From Azolla pinnata (Eukaryota > Streptophyta > Polypodiopsida > Salviniales > Salviniaceae), in contig JBBBWG010003892.1 of assembly GCA_037176905.1 (NCBI GenBank), positions 1 through 64,000 of the forward strand: DNA of 64,000 bases, written 5' to 3'. Both the position numbers and the translations under genes were made by a program. The notes under the pieces are model-generated. The model worked only from the letters and a program-made list of their open reading frames with translations. It was not told the origin of the DNA and did no database searches. This document shows positions 23,059 through 36,675 of the stretch, one piece after another; the first letter of the stretch is position 1, and the number at the start of each line of letters is the position of its first letter.

Positions 23059-26000
23059 TGGATGTGTTCATGGCCACCATGATCATATATGATGATACGA
23101 CACTTTTCGCTAATCGATCGATTACGATCGTTGTTTCCGTGATGGTATGGTCTTGTGTTGGCAGTTTAGCTTGATTACAAGATCCCACTAGCGCCTTGTA
23201 TATAATGGTTAAAATGTTCGGAATAATTGTTTTCTGTACATCAATATGATTAGATGTTGAGAATAATGATAAGAATTGTTGTGTACATTAATTATAATGT
23301 GTGCTCAGAATATTGCATTGATCTAAGCGAACTAGTGGGTGCACGATTTGCGATAGCTAATTGTTATACATCTTGTCTTGAACTCCTCAGCCCATCATGA
23401 GGCATTCCTTTAATGCATTCCAATATTAGTTGGATCTGATTCCCTAATGTTTGACCAGCAATACTACAAATATATAGCCAACACGAATCTCTCGCTGACG
23501 AATTTATCTCACAGCTCGAATATATAAGTCGATTACACCTCTTATTGGCCAAATCATGTCTGAATGAAACATTCACCAATCTAGAGTGTGCGCTGGTTGA
23601 TGATAAGTTGTCAAAACATTGCACATTGATCAGTAACACCATTAATGATCAATATTAATTATAATATTATCGTGGAGTAACTCATCATGTAATATGTCAT
23701 AGCTCCAAGCCCATTCTCTCTACAATGACTGGATCAACCGTACTTCACTACTCCGGAATCGTCTCACTTTCATGCTCTCAATGAGTTAGACGTCTAACCA
23801 CAACTGTCTACTGCAGGCTGCCGTTGGGAATAGATGAGTTATGTAATGGCTTCCGGGAAATGTTTGTCAATGGTCATATTTACCGAAGGGAAGTGCATTA
23901 AATGGGCTGATCTACCTAGTTCCCAATGACATTGAACAATGGAATCGACTCATTCCTACTTTCCTTCGCAAGTTGAGGAAATTATATGATACCTTAGTTG
24001 TCAATTGCCAATGAGAGATTCACTGATCAATACCAAAATAATAAGTTTTTTCTTAACATAAGTAACAATGGGGCGAAATGCGTCTCTCGGGCAAGATTTA
24101 TTCCCATTAAGTACGATGGTAGTGGCTAGCCTCGTCCATGTGTTACATTCCATGGAGCTGGATCATTTCACGCTCGTGTTTCAATCAAAGTTAAAATGAT
24201 TGATCAGAAACTTTCTTGGGTTGGAGAAATCCCAATCAAAATGTATGTAGGGCCAAAGTTAATGCATGCTCCATTACACTCATCCTTCCTCCAGAAGTGG
24301 TAATTTAGGTATGGTAACCGCCCTTCAACAAAGCAAGGTGTTGGTTTATAAAATTGTGGCAAGAAGTTGGTTAGCTGCAAAAGCTGGGATCATGGAAAAT
24401 TTTAGTATTAAGGGGTTCTCAATTCTATCGTCCACAAAAAGGTGGTTCATGGATGCCAAACATGAGATATCTCTTTCTAGAAGGGAACAAATTAGCACAA
24501 CTATCATCCTAGGAAGTATGCTCATTCAAGGCTTGTTTACGGCAGCTTAGATGAAGTCATTAAACAAGGATCACTACACGAACTATCTATCTTAGAGCCA
24601 ACCTTACCTATTTGAATCAGTCTAAAATCAATTTGTGTTCCAAGTGTTCAATGTATAGCGTAGTTTTTCAGACTATTAAGAAAGCCTAGTCTTTCATGTT
24701 AGATCTCAAAAGATAAGTATAGAAACGGAATAGAGAGATGACGATTCGAATTTTCTTTGCTACTAGCTCCTTTTGTGTTGTTGAGTGACTTTCTTTTCAT
24801 AAATGTCAAGGACTTGACACTAATGAAGGTGATAAGCTGCCAATAGTTGATAGCTATTATAGTTGTTGTTAATAGTTATTATAGTTGTTGATTGTGAGGT
24901 TTCTAAGATCCTAACATATTTTGATTAATGTAACTAGTATTATTGTAACTAAAATCTTGGAGTATTTCTACAAGAATCTATATAATTTCCAATGCGAGAG
25001 AGTTGAGTACCACTGAGGTGGTCATTTTCCTCACTCCAAGATGATTTTGGCCAGAGAACATGTTAGTTGGTGTAGTGACTCTTAGAAACTCATGTCGTAA
25101 TGACACTTACAGAACATTGTCAAGAGAAGAGCGGAAGATTATTATCAATGGCAATCCAATAAGTCGACAAATCAATTACTAAAGTATGATTTCCCTACCA
25201 ATTCACTTGGTAGTTATGTGTAGTACATTACACTCAAAGTGCCTTGGTGAAAGTATGTATACGCTCAATCGAGCCACGGAACATCTGATAATTCATTACT
25301 GGTTGAATGTGACTAAAGCTATGGAAATACATTAGAATCGATTCACCCATCGTTCCTCAAAGTTCACCGATAGCCAACTTTACATGCACTTGAGAATGTG
25401 CCGACGTGTTTTGCTTTGGTTCTTGATGGTGTGCTATCATTTGCATCTTTCTATTCCATGATGTATATCTCTCTCTGCCATTGACTCATGATAGGATGAG
25501 GTATAACATTGATCTGTGATCAAATGCATCGTCATCAAAATAAACATTTCTACGTTGTCCAATTCAAGATGTCTTTAAAGCCATCAATTGGTTGCATCTT
25601 GGACTTGGTATCAACAGCTTCACAAACACAATTGAGCATTTGCTCAGCACAATCGATCATAGTAAAACTTCATGAGCTATTATGATGGAGACCTTGGACA
25701 ATCTGATGGTAGAGGTCAAGTGAAGCGGCTAGATCGTTGATACTGCATTGGCCAGCATGCCATGCTCGGGTTTTTGTGCTTGATATAAGATTCAAATTCC
25801 ATTCAAGGGGAAATTTGCAGGTCCATAGAACTTGTTGTTATTCGATTTGGGAACATTGTCCAAACCACTATTATCTGAGGAGGCCGTGGTGCCAATCGCA
25901 ATATTCTTAGGCGATCTTGACTTGTTTTTCACTTCTTGTGCGAGGGGTTTTCACGAATGCCTCCGAATCTTCTACGCATCAAGTCTCGTTGATTGCATGT

Positions 26001-27027
26001 AATCATCTCAAACTCAAAATTTCAAGATCGCTCACAGTACATGTGATTGTCCTACGTAAGAATTACCGCGACAGTCGCTTTTCCAAGATCGCACTTGTCG
26101 AGCGCTTGCACTCTTTCTAGTGTTCCACTGTGGAAACAGTTACGTGCAATAAAAAGGAAAGTTGATTTGGAAATTTTTTACAGTTATGGTTCTACGAGAG
26201 CTTTAGTATCGCGCTAAAAATCTCAACTTATGTCATTCAGTATTACAGCACCATAAAACATCAAGTCCTCAACTTACTGTATCGCAACAGTTGCAATTAC
26301 AGTATCTGACATTTCGTGAGCATATATTCACACTACCACTGCCTATACTCTATAACCACCCTATATACTAAATTGCGTTTGTACGAATCGATTAGGTCGT
26401 TACAAATGAGGGTTCTGTGCATGGATTGGAATTCAGTTCGACGAGAATATATACCAACCTCTCGCAGTGATACACAAAGAGATCTTCAAACATTGCAATT
26501 CATATACTGGTGGCTGGAGATGAGCGGACTCGCATCGCTTTAGAAAGTAATTTAACCAAAAGCTTCTAGGGCTCAAAAAAGGAGCTTCCCATCCATCTAC
26601 ACAATATTGGTATGGAACCCCCCCCCCCCCCAACCCCTTGCAACCCCCCTCTCCAATGATCAACCACAGTAATAATTTGGCCCAAATTGTTTTTTGTCGT
26701 TTGTCTCGCTTAGAAACAAGAAAAATATAGACCCCCATGTGGAATCGAGGCCGCATCGATACAGTAGTCCAATCTTAAAGAAACAGCTGTATAATGAGCT
26801 CAACGAAGTTAGCGTTTTTTTATTGAAACGGGCGGCATGCGATCGTTGAAAATTCGAATCGCATGCCCACAGATATAAAAATATATGGTCCAATGTGTGA
26901 TGAGGGAGGATGTCGATGATGGATGAATGCGATGAACAATGCCGCTACTAGTAGAAGAAGGTGCCTACAATTTGGTGCAAGTGGAATGGAATGCAAGAGT
27001 AATTTGGTGGCATACAATGTGTGTGAT

Positions 27028-27059
<32 letters not shown>

Positions 27060-27982
27060 ATCTATATATATATATATAGATATGTAGTTAGGATAGATAG
27101 GAATGGAATGGGAATTGGGGGAGGGGCTGAGCTGAGCAAATTTGAGTTGGAGCAACTCTAAATCTGAGGGCAAATAGTGCTCCAATGCAAGCTTGCCCAC
27201 TACTACTACTAGTACTTGTGTCTGTTTAAAACACCATATCCACAGAGTGTGAAAACCAAGCAAAGCAATTGTGCCCAGCAGAGAAGGCCAGAAAGAATAA
27301 GAAGAGAGAGAGAGAGAGACACACAAATTAGGGGAAAGAAATAGTAAGGAAATAGGAATAAATAATGATGAAGATTGGGGAGGAAGAAGGAAGAAGCCCT
27401 TCCTTGTCTTGTTCTTGCTTTTGCTTCCTTTTTTTTTGTTTTTTTGTTTTGGGTTTTTGCTTAGTACTTGTACATATGTTACAATATACCAATTTGAATG
27501 GGGGGCCTGTTTGTACAAATAATAGGAAGAATTGTGATTGCATGGATCTAAAATGAACATTATTTATGATGAGGATGAGGATGGATGATGAGGATGATTG
27601 AGGATGATTGAGGAGGAGGAGGATGATTATTGGGAGCTTTAGCAGTAGCAATAGTAGGGATACTATGAGATTATATATTAGTGATAAGTGTCTTTTAGCA
27701 TAGTAATTAGGAAATTTAGCAAGAATTATAGCAGCAGTAGTGGGTTTGGGGGGATTAGCAAGGGATTAACTTTTAACTAACTAATTACGATGACATTGTC
27801 GTCATCGTCGATCATCGACGTGCCCCTGGGCATATACTAATATAATTGAGATCATTCACCTCGTTTCGATCCTAGCGCTCCCCCGATCCCCGATTCTCCG
27901 ATACGCGTGTCGAATCGTTTTCGTTGATATCAGCATCCGAATCCTCTTTCAGGATCCTTGTGAGCACCATCACCATCACCAT

Positions 27983-28015
<33 letters not shown>

Positions 28016-28028
28016 TGATCATGTTGCG
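23059..28028. other. Intergenic with decayed coding-like stretches
   Basis: No intact gene is seen. Around 23890-24300 several frames read like eroded protein, for example 'VPNDIEQWNRLIPTFLRKL' near 23920, and a 94-codon ATG frame lies at 24266-24550. None gives a nameable domain, so an old transposable element or pseudogene is possible but unproved. A poly-C run is at about 26619-26630, (TC)n at 27028-27052 and (TA)n at 27064-27078. The last kilobase probably contains the trailer of the trihelix gene. Confidence 0.5.
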
Positions 28029-29615
28029 TTATGAAGATGCCGATCGATTCATGTCCTCGTGATTTTGGCCCCCCGCTCTGCCGCCGCCGCCGCCGCTACT
28101 AGCGGCCATCGTACCTTGCTGATCCGCCGCGCTCACCGTATTGCTGGCCGGGATTGTCGGCAGCCCCGTGCCGGCATCCACAGCCGCCTCCACCGCCGGA
28201 TTCTCATTAGCCAGCCCCCTGTGATCCGATGCCTCGCCAGATCTAGTAGTAGTTGCGGCGTTAATCACATTGTTGTTGTTAGATTGATCATTAGCAGCAG
28301 CTGCTTCCGCCGCCGCCACGATCGCAAGCGCCGCCGATCCCGGAGCGCCGCCGCTATATAACTCGGCTGCCGCAATCGGCTTGCTCTCTTCCTTGATGAG
28401 ATTCACAGCGCCGCCCGCGTCGGAGATCGTGCGCCGCTCGCTGCTGCTCGGCGATACAATGGCCGTTGCCGCCGCCGCCGGTGGCTTGTGATAGCCGAGT
28501 TGCAGCTTCACGGCATTGCTCCCGGGGGCAGCGGCGGTGTTGAAGCTTGCGCCGCCGCCGCTGCCGCTGAGCACGCCTTGCTTGTAGAGCGCGTCCAGCT
28601 GGTGGTAGTACGGGCACGTCTTGGCGTTCTCGGGCCGGTTCTTGTTGCTCTCCTTGGCCTTCTTGAAGTACTTGTTGATGTTCTCCCACTTCTCCTTGCA
28701 CCGCTTGGGGCTGCGGCGGTAGCCGAGAGCCGCCATGCTGTGCGAGATCTCGTCCCAGAGGAGGGCCTTGGGGCCGGGCTCGACGAAGCGGGGGTGGAGG
28801 CGGGTGCGGAGATCGATGAGGGCGAGGACCTCGGGCTTGGGCCAGCGCTTGCTGGCGGGGTCGAAGCCGGAGTCGGCGAACGAGCTGAGGTCGGGGTCCG
28901 AAGCCGAGGGGGGAAGAATCGTGGGGTGGTCGGGGGGCGCGAGATTCCCCGGCGCGAGATTCCCGGGCGCGAGATTCCCGGGCGCGAGATTCCCCGGCGC
29001 GAGATTCCCCGGCGCGAGATTCCCCGGCGGTTGCTGCTGGTGGTGTGAAGCCGCCGCTATATTATCGACATGCTGCTGCTGCTGAAGTAGCATGCTAATC
29101 GTGGGCGCATGGGATCGGATCGGCTGGGCAGCTATCGGATCCGAACTATGCACATTGTGGCTTATAATCGGAGCTGCCCCCGCCGTCGATGGCGACGGCG
29201 CCCCGACTACTTGGCTGCCGCCGCCGCCGCCGCCGCCCATCTTGTGCAAGAAGGCCACGATCGCCGCCTCCCGCGACGCGGCGAAGCTGCGCTCGGCGGC
29301 CCGCGCCTCGTGCTCGCGGCTCATGCGCGCCATCTCCTGCCGCTTCCACGCCTCCTCGCGCACCATCCGCTCCTGCTCCCGCCGCTCCAGCGCGTCCAGG
29401 AACCGCTCCTGCATCTGCTCCTGCTTCTCCATCACGCGCTTGAGCAGCTTCTCGAAGAAGGCCATCATGCGGCCCGTGCCCGAGGAGCGCCGCCGCTTGC
29501 GCTTCCTGCCGCTGTTGTTGTTGTTGTCGTTGTCGTTGTTGTTGTTGTTGTTGTTGTTGTTGTTGGTAGTGTTGGTGTTATTGGGCCGAGTGCCCGGCCG
29601 TTGAATCTCGTACTT

Positions 29616-29656
<41 letters not shown>

Positions 29657-31805
29657 GATCCTCGGCGTCGGTATCTTCGTCGTCGTCGTCGTCGTCGAGA
29701 TCCTCGGCGTCCGTGCTCGACATCGTGCCCGACGACGACTTCTCCGCGCCGCCGGCCGATGATCGCGGCCGCCTGTGATCCGAGCCCCGAACCGGGCCCG
29801 GATATTGCACGCCGCTGGTGTGAAAGGAATTATCCGATACGCCGCCCGGCCACGGCGAATACACGAGGCCCGACGATCCTAGCGTCGCGCCGCCAGATGC
29901 CGCCGCCGCCGCCGCCGCCGGCTGATCGACGGCAAAGCTCACCGACCGTGCCTGGTTATAGTTGCTGCTAAGGTTCATCGATGCCCTAATTCCCGCAACA
30001 TTAGCGCCCGCATTGATCACCTTCGTCGCCCCCCCTCCCGCCGCCGCCGACCCGTAGAGCGCCTCCAGCTCCGTGAAGAATCGGTAGCTCTTCCCGTCCT
30101 GCCTCCCCGCCTTCCCTTCCTTGGTCCTCTTGTAGTACTTGTGCACGTTCTCGAACTTCTCCTTGCACTTCTTCGCGCTCCGGTGGTAGCCCAACTCCGC
30201 CAGCTTCCTGCATCCCCGCCGCGCCGCAAGACCGCGATCCGTTTACATATACACATACATATATAACACACCCAATCGCTCTCTCCGCGATTCGCATGCC
30301 CTTCGTTACTCTACGCACGCCGAGTTTGGTGCTTGGCCGCGGGAATCGATCGATTCTTATGTTCGGTCTATAGATTATACGTCAGAACCAAACTTCGTTA
30401 CAGTCGATGATTGATCTCCAGCCGGCCGAGCAATGGACTCCCCGATCGGCGGCCTTCGGCACGACGAGATTTTTAAGAATTTTACCAGGCCAGCTGGATC
30501 AGCAGCTTTGCTAATATTTGCAGCTGGGCGAGCAAAAATGAAGTTGTTGGATCGATCGATCGACCGACGCGACGATCGATTCGGGGATCGGTGAGGGGGG
30601 TTATATACTAAGCATGAAACCCTAAACCGCAGACTCACCGGAATCTGCTGATGGCAAGCGAAATCTAGGCCCGGGCTCGAGGCTCGGGGACTAGTTTAAT
30701 GCTTGAGAAAACAATTAGGGTTTTGATCAGCAAATCAGGGTTTGATGATCGGCACAAGATTTTGAGGTGCTGCAGGGAAGGGCTGCAAGCTCTTCGTGGC
30801 GTGGAATGGCCGTGATCTATCTAATTAAGGCAACCTACATACATTTTAGGGCAAGATTAGCGGATCAAACGATCTTGAGATAATCCCGAAACAGATCGAT
30901 CGAGGCATCATCAAAATCGGGGAGGTCTTTAGTGCAGTGGGCACATGATGATTTAGCAGGGACAAACAACAGGATTGGATGGAAGAGAAGTTAGCGCGAG
31001 ATTCGCGATCAATAAGACAATCGAAGGGAGAGGAGAAGCCATCGCGATGGATTGATTGGACGCAGAATCGGGATCGAATCATTACGTACAGGAATGGGAT
31101 GGAAGAATCAGCACGTTGCGCGGCGTATAGAATCGAACCAGAGAGGAGCATATAACGAGGGAAGATTCGAGATCGAAGCGATTGATTTACCGGGAGACCT
31201 CGTCCCAGAGGGGGCGCTTGAGGTTGGAGTCGCGGAAGGTGGCGTCCATCTCGGAGCGGATGCGCAGGAGGGCCAGCGTCTCGGGCCGGGGCCACCGGCT
31301 GCCGCCGCCGATTCCGATTCCGATTCCGATTCCGCCGCCGCCGATTCCGATTCCGCTTCCGCTTCCGATTCCGATTCCGATTCCGCCGCCGATTCCGCTT
31401 CCGCTTCCACTTCCGATTCCGATTCCGCTTCCGATTCCGCTTCCGCTCGCCGATCGATCTCCGTCCATCATCATCATCATCATCATCTCGGCCGAGCCTG
31501 CAGCTGCAGGATTATGCTCTCCTGCTGCACCTGCAGCACTCGAGCCGGCCTTTAGCGTTTCCTCTCCTCCATCTCCATCTCCTCCTCCATTGCCTCCTCC
31601 ATCTCCATCTCCTGCATCTCCATCTCCATCTCCATCTCCATCTCCTCCAGCCCCCGCCACAGAGCTCAATATCCCCGCTGCCTCCACCGCCTGATCCTGC
31701 TGCTGCTGCTGCTGCTGCATCCGCTGCGCTTCCCCTGCAATCCTCGCTCGCCCATCACCACCATCATCATCATCATCATCTTCTTCTTCATCATCATCTT
31801 CTTCT

Positions 31806-31837
<32 letters not shown>

Positions 31838-32824
31838 ATCGCCATCGCCATCGCCATCGCCATCGCCATCTTCTCCATCACCATCGCCACCGCCATCCTC
31901 TGATCCATCCCGCTCTATCTTTCCTATCATCCCCTGCCTCCCCAGCTCCTCGCTTGGCCCGATTACCATCCCAGCTTCTTCTTCTTCCTGCATCGCCCCA
32001 GCCCCAGCCAGCACCACGTCCATCCCATCTCCATCTTCTTCTGCTCCGTTCGCTCCTCCTCCTCCTTCCTCTGCTTCTTCTGCTTCATCCTCCTCCTCCT
32101 CCTCCTCCTCCTCCTCCTCCTCCTCCTCCTCTTCTTCTTCTTCTTCATCCTCATCTTCGACACCTTCCTCCCCGGCATTCCCCTCATCCTCATCCACCTC
32201 CTTGTCTTGATCCTGCAGATTCTGGCCGAACAGATTACTATCGGGCTTCTGCACCTGCTGCAATTGCTGCAGGAGCTGGAGCGGCGGCGGCGGCGGCGGC
32301 GGCGGATCCGCGGAGAGATTACTGTTACTCCCCGGGGGGTTCATACCGCTGTGATGAGGAGGGTGAGGATCATGATGATGATGAAGAAGAAGAAGCGACG
32401 ATGATCTGCTGCCGATATCGGAGTCGGAAGCCATGCCGATCGAATCCACAGAGAAGAGCATCGGATCCGCATCACTCGCCCCAGCCTGGGCATGATGCAG
32501 ATGGGGATACTGGAGGCCGTGGTGCACATCGAGACGGCTGCTCGCTGCATTCGGAGCTGGATCATCGGCCGAGTACAAGGCGGCGGGGGGGTTAGGGCTA
32601 GGGCTAGGGCTAGGGTTAGGGTTAGGGTTAGGGTTAGGGGGGGAATCGGATGGATTAGCGGCGCTAATCAGGCGGTGATCTACGACGGCAGAGGCGGAGG
32701 GATTAAGAATGCCGGTAGTGCTGGGATCGCTGCTGCTGAGAATAGCATTAGAGGGGGGTAGATCGAAGCGCCCCCCGCCTCTAATCTCACCTCCAGCAGC
32801 TGATCCCCCCCCTGATGATTGCAT
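28029..32824 (-). CDS. GT-2-type double-trihelix transcription factor
   Basis: This is a nuclear DNA-binding protein of the plant trihelix (GT factor) family, GT-2 group, which binds GT elements. Exons are 31191-32824 and 28029-30207, with a 983-base GT-AG intron; the product has 1270 residues, about twice the usual length. The start chosen is the ATG at 32824 ('MQSSGGGS'); frames upstream are leucine-rich repeat translation. The first trihelix, residues about 509-590, begins 'RWPRPETLALL' and is split by the intron after 'LWDEVS', continuing 'KLAELGYHRSAKKCKEKFEN'. A charged coiled coil (793-868, 'FFEKLLKRVMEKQEQMQERF') follows, then a second trihelix (999-1089), 'RWPKPEVLALIDLRTRL' to 'KRCKEKWENINKYFKKAKE'. 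Spaced aromatic residues fit the family fold. The extra length is low complexity: acidic runs, Gly-Ile/Gly-Ser runs, Asn runs and six 'GNLAP' units. Confidence 0.93.
28936..29026 (-). repeat. 15-bp coding minisatellite (GNLAP x6)
   Basis: Six near-identical copies of 'ggcgcgagattcccc' lie in frame in the second exon of the trihelix gene. They encode repeated Gly-Asn-Leu-Ala-Pro between the coiled coil and the second trihelix. The copies differ only at one or two positions, so the array is young or kept even. Confidence 0.9.
32590..32640. repeat. Telomere-like hexamer array inside a coding exon
   Basis: About eight TTAGGG/CTAGGG hexamers lie in frame in exon 1 of the trihelix gene. On the coding strand they give alternating Pro-Asn and Pro-Ser. 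The unit is the six-base TTAGGG form, not the seven-base TTTAGGG form seen elsewhere in the window; only the six-base form keeps the reading frame. Confidence 0.85.
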
Positions 32825-33106
32825 CAGAGGAGGATAATTAAGAATCTGGCGGAGGAGGAGGAGGAGGAGGAGGAGGAGGAGGAGAAGGAAGGAGGAGGGA
32901 GTAAGGGGGAGGGGTTTAATCTGTGCTGATCGTACCCGATTCTTTTCCTTTTCGGAGGGAATTGAATTACTAATTATTGTTACTGTGAGAGTTACTGCGG
33001 CGCAGCAGAGATGGAAGAAGAAGCACAGAGCTGCAGCTGCGGTGGAGGAGGAAGAGAGAAAAAGAAGGGAGTCTGGCGACGGAAAAGGAGGAAGAAAAAA
33101 CAATGA

Positions 33107-33137
<31 letters not shown>

Positions 33138-33325
33138 CTTCTTCTTCTGTTGTTTCCTTTCCTCCGGCTCAGTCAGAAGTAGTAGTATATTCTACATATT
33201 CTGGTGAAGATTTTCATCGTGTACTTGAAGAAGCGATGAAGAAGACGACGCAGAAGAAGAAGAAGAAGAAGAAGAAGAAGAAGGAATTGGACATGGCAGA
33301 GAGAGCTTGATATTCTGCTCTGCCG

Positions 33326-33370
<45 letters not shown>

Positions 33371-33890
33371 TTCGTCGCCGCCGTCGTCGTCGGCATCATC
33401 CATCGATCATCCATCGTTTTGCAGTTTGATTGACAGAACAGACTTTAGGACCTCGATCAAAACCCTGCGGCAGAAAACAAAAGAGCTCCGAGAACAACAA
33501 AAACCAACCCTAGCGAAGCAGGAAATGCAGTTTTGCAGGAAGAAGAGGAAGAAGAAACAGAGGACGAAGAAGAAGACGAAGACGAAGAAGAAGAAGACGA
33601 AGAAGAAGGAAACAAATTTTTTCCTGCTTTTTGTTTTTATTACTAATTTAGTCTCTGTTTTTCTTCTTCTTCACCGCAATCTAAAAATTTAATTAATTGA
33701 TCCATTAATTTAATCCTCATCATTTTCAACATATTATTATTAGTATTATTACCAGTATTATTATTATTATCACTATTATTATTATTAGTATTATTATTAT
33801 CAGTATTATTATTATTATCAGTATTATTATTATTATTATTACTATCGCTATTATTATTAGTATTAGTATTTTTATTTTTATTACCTGAAT
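32825..33890. repeat. Trihelix upstream flank packed with triplet arrays
   Basis: The 5' side of the trihelix gene holds GGA units (32849-32885), (CTT)n at 33107-33148, (GAA)n at 33256-33282, (ATC)n at 33326-33370, GAA/GAC units at 33538-33610 and imperfect ATT/ATC units at 33726-33875. Part is probably transcribed leader. Long frames here are repeat translations only. Confidence 0.75.
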
Positions 33891-36641
33891 TATAAATTAC
33901 ATTTTCCCACCTGCATTCCAAAATTGTAAAAAAAAACTCACAAATTATACGCCCTACACTGATAATTTAACATCCAATTATTGATCCCGTTATAGTATAA
34001 CGTTAATTAATTTGATCTTGCTCCTGATCCAATTATTGATCCCCGTTAGTATAACGTTTACTTAATCGATCTCGTCCCTAATCGCTTCCTACGAATTCAT
34101 CGTAATCTGATGCTCTTGCTTTAGATCCCATCAGCAGAAGCTGGTGTTTCTCGAAACTGATTAATCGGTTAGCACATCGATTCGGCGTCAACCAATCAAT
34201 ACATTGGATGTTAATCAGGTCATTGACCTCGCGTTAACCAATTAATTGAGTGCTCATCTTTAAAACTAGATCGTCAGTTTGTGATTTTTAGTTTTAGTAT
34301 GCGTTAGATTACAATTTTGTTAAGGCGTTTTTTTTTAATCTTCCCTCGTTATTATCATTTGTTATTATTATGCCTATTATTGCTATTAAGTAAAAACAAA
34401 AGGAAAACGTGTAACATATCTATTAATTACATTTTAACGCCTGCTAAGATCAGAGATTACCCGACTCTATCTCTCGCTGGCAATTTAACGCTCCGTTCGG
34501 TTCCAGTGCTTTGTAATCGCTTCTCGCTAATCAATTCGATCCTTCTCTTACTATTTGCTAATCGTTTCTTACTTTGTACCGCTGTTTATCTGATCGATGC
34601 TCTTACCACACTCGATTAAACAAATGTCGAGAAGTTTTAGGATCTGATTCATTCACTGCTCACAAGTTTAAGTCCGGGCGGGCGCCAAGTTTATCGTCGG
34701 AGAGATAAAACGAGGCGTCAATTTGCAGTCCATAAGTTTAGCAGACGTTAAAACGTAAGTAATAAATTTGTTAGGTGTTTCTTTGATAATATTTATCTTT
34801 CATGATTGTTGAGTATTGCGACTTTTCTGTGTATTTGCTGTGAGGATTATGGTTATGATTAGATTGTCAGTAGACCTTTTTTCTTTCTCTCTTCTTTTAA
34901 CTTTTTGATTGTGGTTCCCAATCCGAGTCGAGAATTCAATGTCTCGTGTTTCCGGCCCAAAGCAAATTTGGCCGAGAAATTAATCCAATCCAGTGGGCCC
35001 CTCCCCGTGAAAGAAGCGTTAGACTTCTTCTCTTTGTTTCCCCCTTTTCAATTGTTTCTTTCCTTCTTTTGTTGCTTAGATCTGTTTTGGAAGTGTGCTA
35101 GATTGTTAGATCTAACCTCTAAGAAACTTCATCTTTCAATTTCATTTTATTTTTTTATTACAAAAGGGCTATTTGGTTTCTTGGTTTTTGTTTTTCATTT
35201 CTAACATAAAATACAACATTAAATTTTTATTTGTTTTAAAAACAGGTGAAATGCCCAAAACAAGGGAGCCAAAAAATAGAGCTTTAGAGAAAACAAACAA
35301 ACACATTTAGCAAAATCTAACTAATCTCTTTGATTTAGAGAATTAGAAAAAAGAAAGGAAGAAGGGGAAAAAGGGATGTGTTCACATGGGCCAAAAGAGC
35401 CAAAACATAAATAAAACAAATAGTATGTATATTAAATTGGCAAATGCAAATGTATATTAAACAAATAGTATGTATTTCTGTTTGGTTTCTGAGTTGCAAA
35501 TTTCTTCTTCTTCTTCTTCTTCTTCTGTAAGCACAATTTGAGGTCATACATAATTGAGACTGGTGTGTGTGTGTGTGTGTGTGTGTGTGTTAATCTCTAC
35601 TTTGGGTCTTCTTCTTCTTCTTCTTCTTCTTCTTCTTCTTCTCTTTGGCTTTTGGCTTGACATGGTACATATGGAGAGAGAGAGGTAGGTAGACTTTTTT
35701 TTGGGGGGGGGGTCATTGCTTTGCTGCAAGCAAAACAAGAAACCAGTTGCAAATCTAGGGAGTTAGAGAATCCAACTGCAAAGCTCTGCTCTGTGTGCGT
35801 GTCGCATGTGCAATTCATTCATATCCTGCGCCTCGTCGTCGTCGCCGTCGCCCCCCATGTGTGAAACTGGCCCCAGCCCCCCATGTTCGCTCTCTGATCA
35901 ATTCGGAACGAAAAAAATACAGAGAAGATTAGCGTGGCCCCCCGCTCTCTGCTCACTGACCGACTCTGCCGAATCATACGTGTTTTACGAGCATAACCAT
36001 TCACCGGCCTGTTTGTACCATCGGATCTTGAAGCTTTCAATCCTCGCCCATCGCTCTTTCAGCGAGCTACGCAAAGCCCCACAGATAGCTTAGCTGTGGC
36101 CAGAGCTGGCCCTACCGCATACACGCCGAATGGTTCTGCTCGCAACGCTCTTGCCGGCCCTTGCGGAACAGAGCCCGAGCAAGTCTCGCTGGATCGCCCG
36201 ACCGTTCTCGGGTTTAAAGCCCCTGGCGACTCAATCGGATGTTTGTCGCAAGCGAGCCCTGGGGTCAGTTGCTTCTAAACGAGGGCCCGAAACGTTGCAA
36301 TTGCGGCTTCTGGCCAGTTATATGTACACGTAGCGAGAGCGAGACGATAAGATCGATGAACGAAAATCGATTTCCCTTGGCTCCTTTCGGGCGATAGCCA
36401 GTGAGCGAGTGAGTCCCCTATTGTTGTTGTTGTTGCTGCTGCTGCTGTTGTTGTTGTTGTCTTGTGCATGAATAAATCACCCCTCCTCCCTCACCTCCTA
36501 CCTAAAGTCAAACATTTAAACAAAAACGTCGTATCGAATAAAAAGAGAAAAGGGGGATGGGGAGGGGGGGGCTCACCTTCTTAACAAGAGCTGCTGGCTG
36601 GCATTATGATTGTTTACTCCCTAAAAAATGCGAAACACCTT

Positions 36642-36675
<34 letters not shown>

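Noticed and set aside
28488-29762. Plus-strand frames opposite the trihelix second exon
   Set aside because: High-GC antisense shadows of the trihelix coding sequence; they have no domains.
32825-33103. N-terminal extension of the trihelix protein
   Set aside because: The frame stays open upstream of the ATG at 32824 but encodes Leu/Ser runs from GGA arrays and has no trihelix-family similarity; it is more likely leader.
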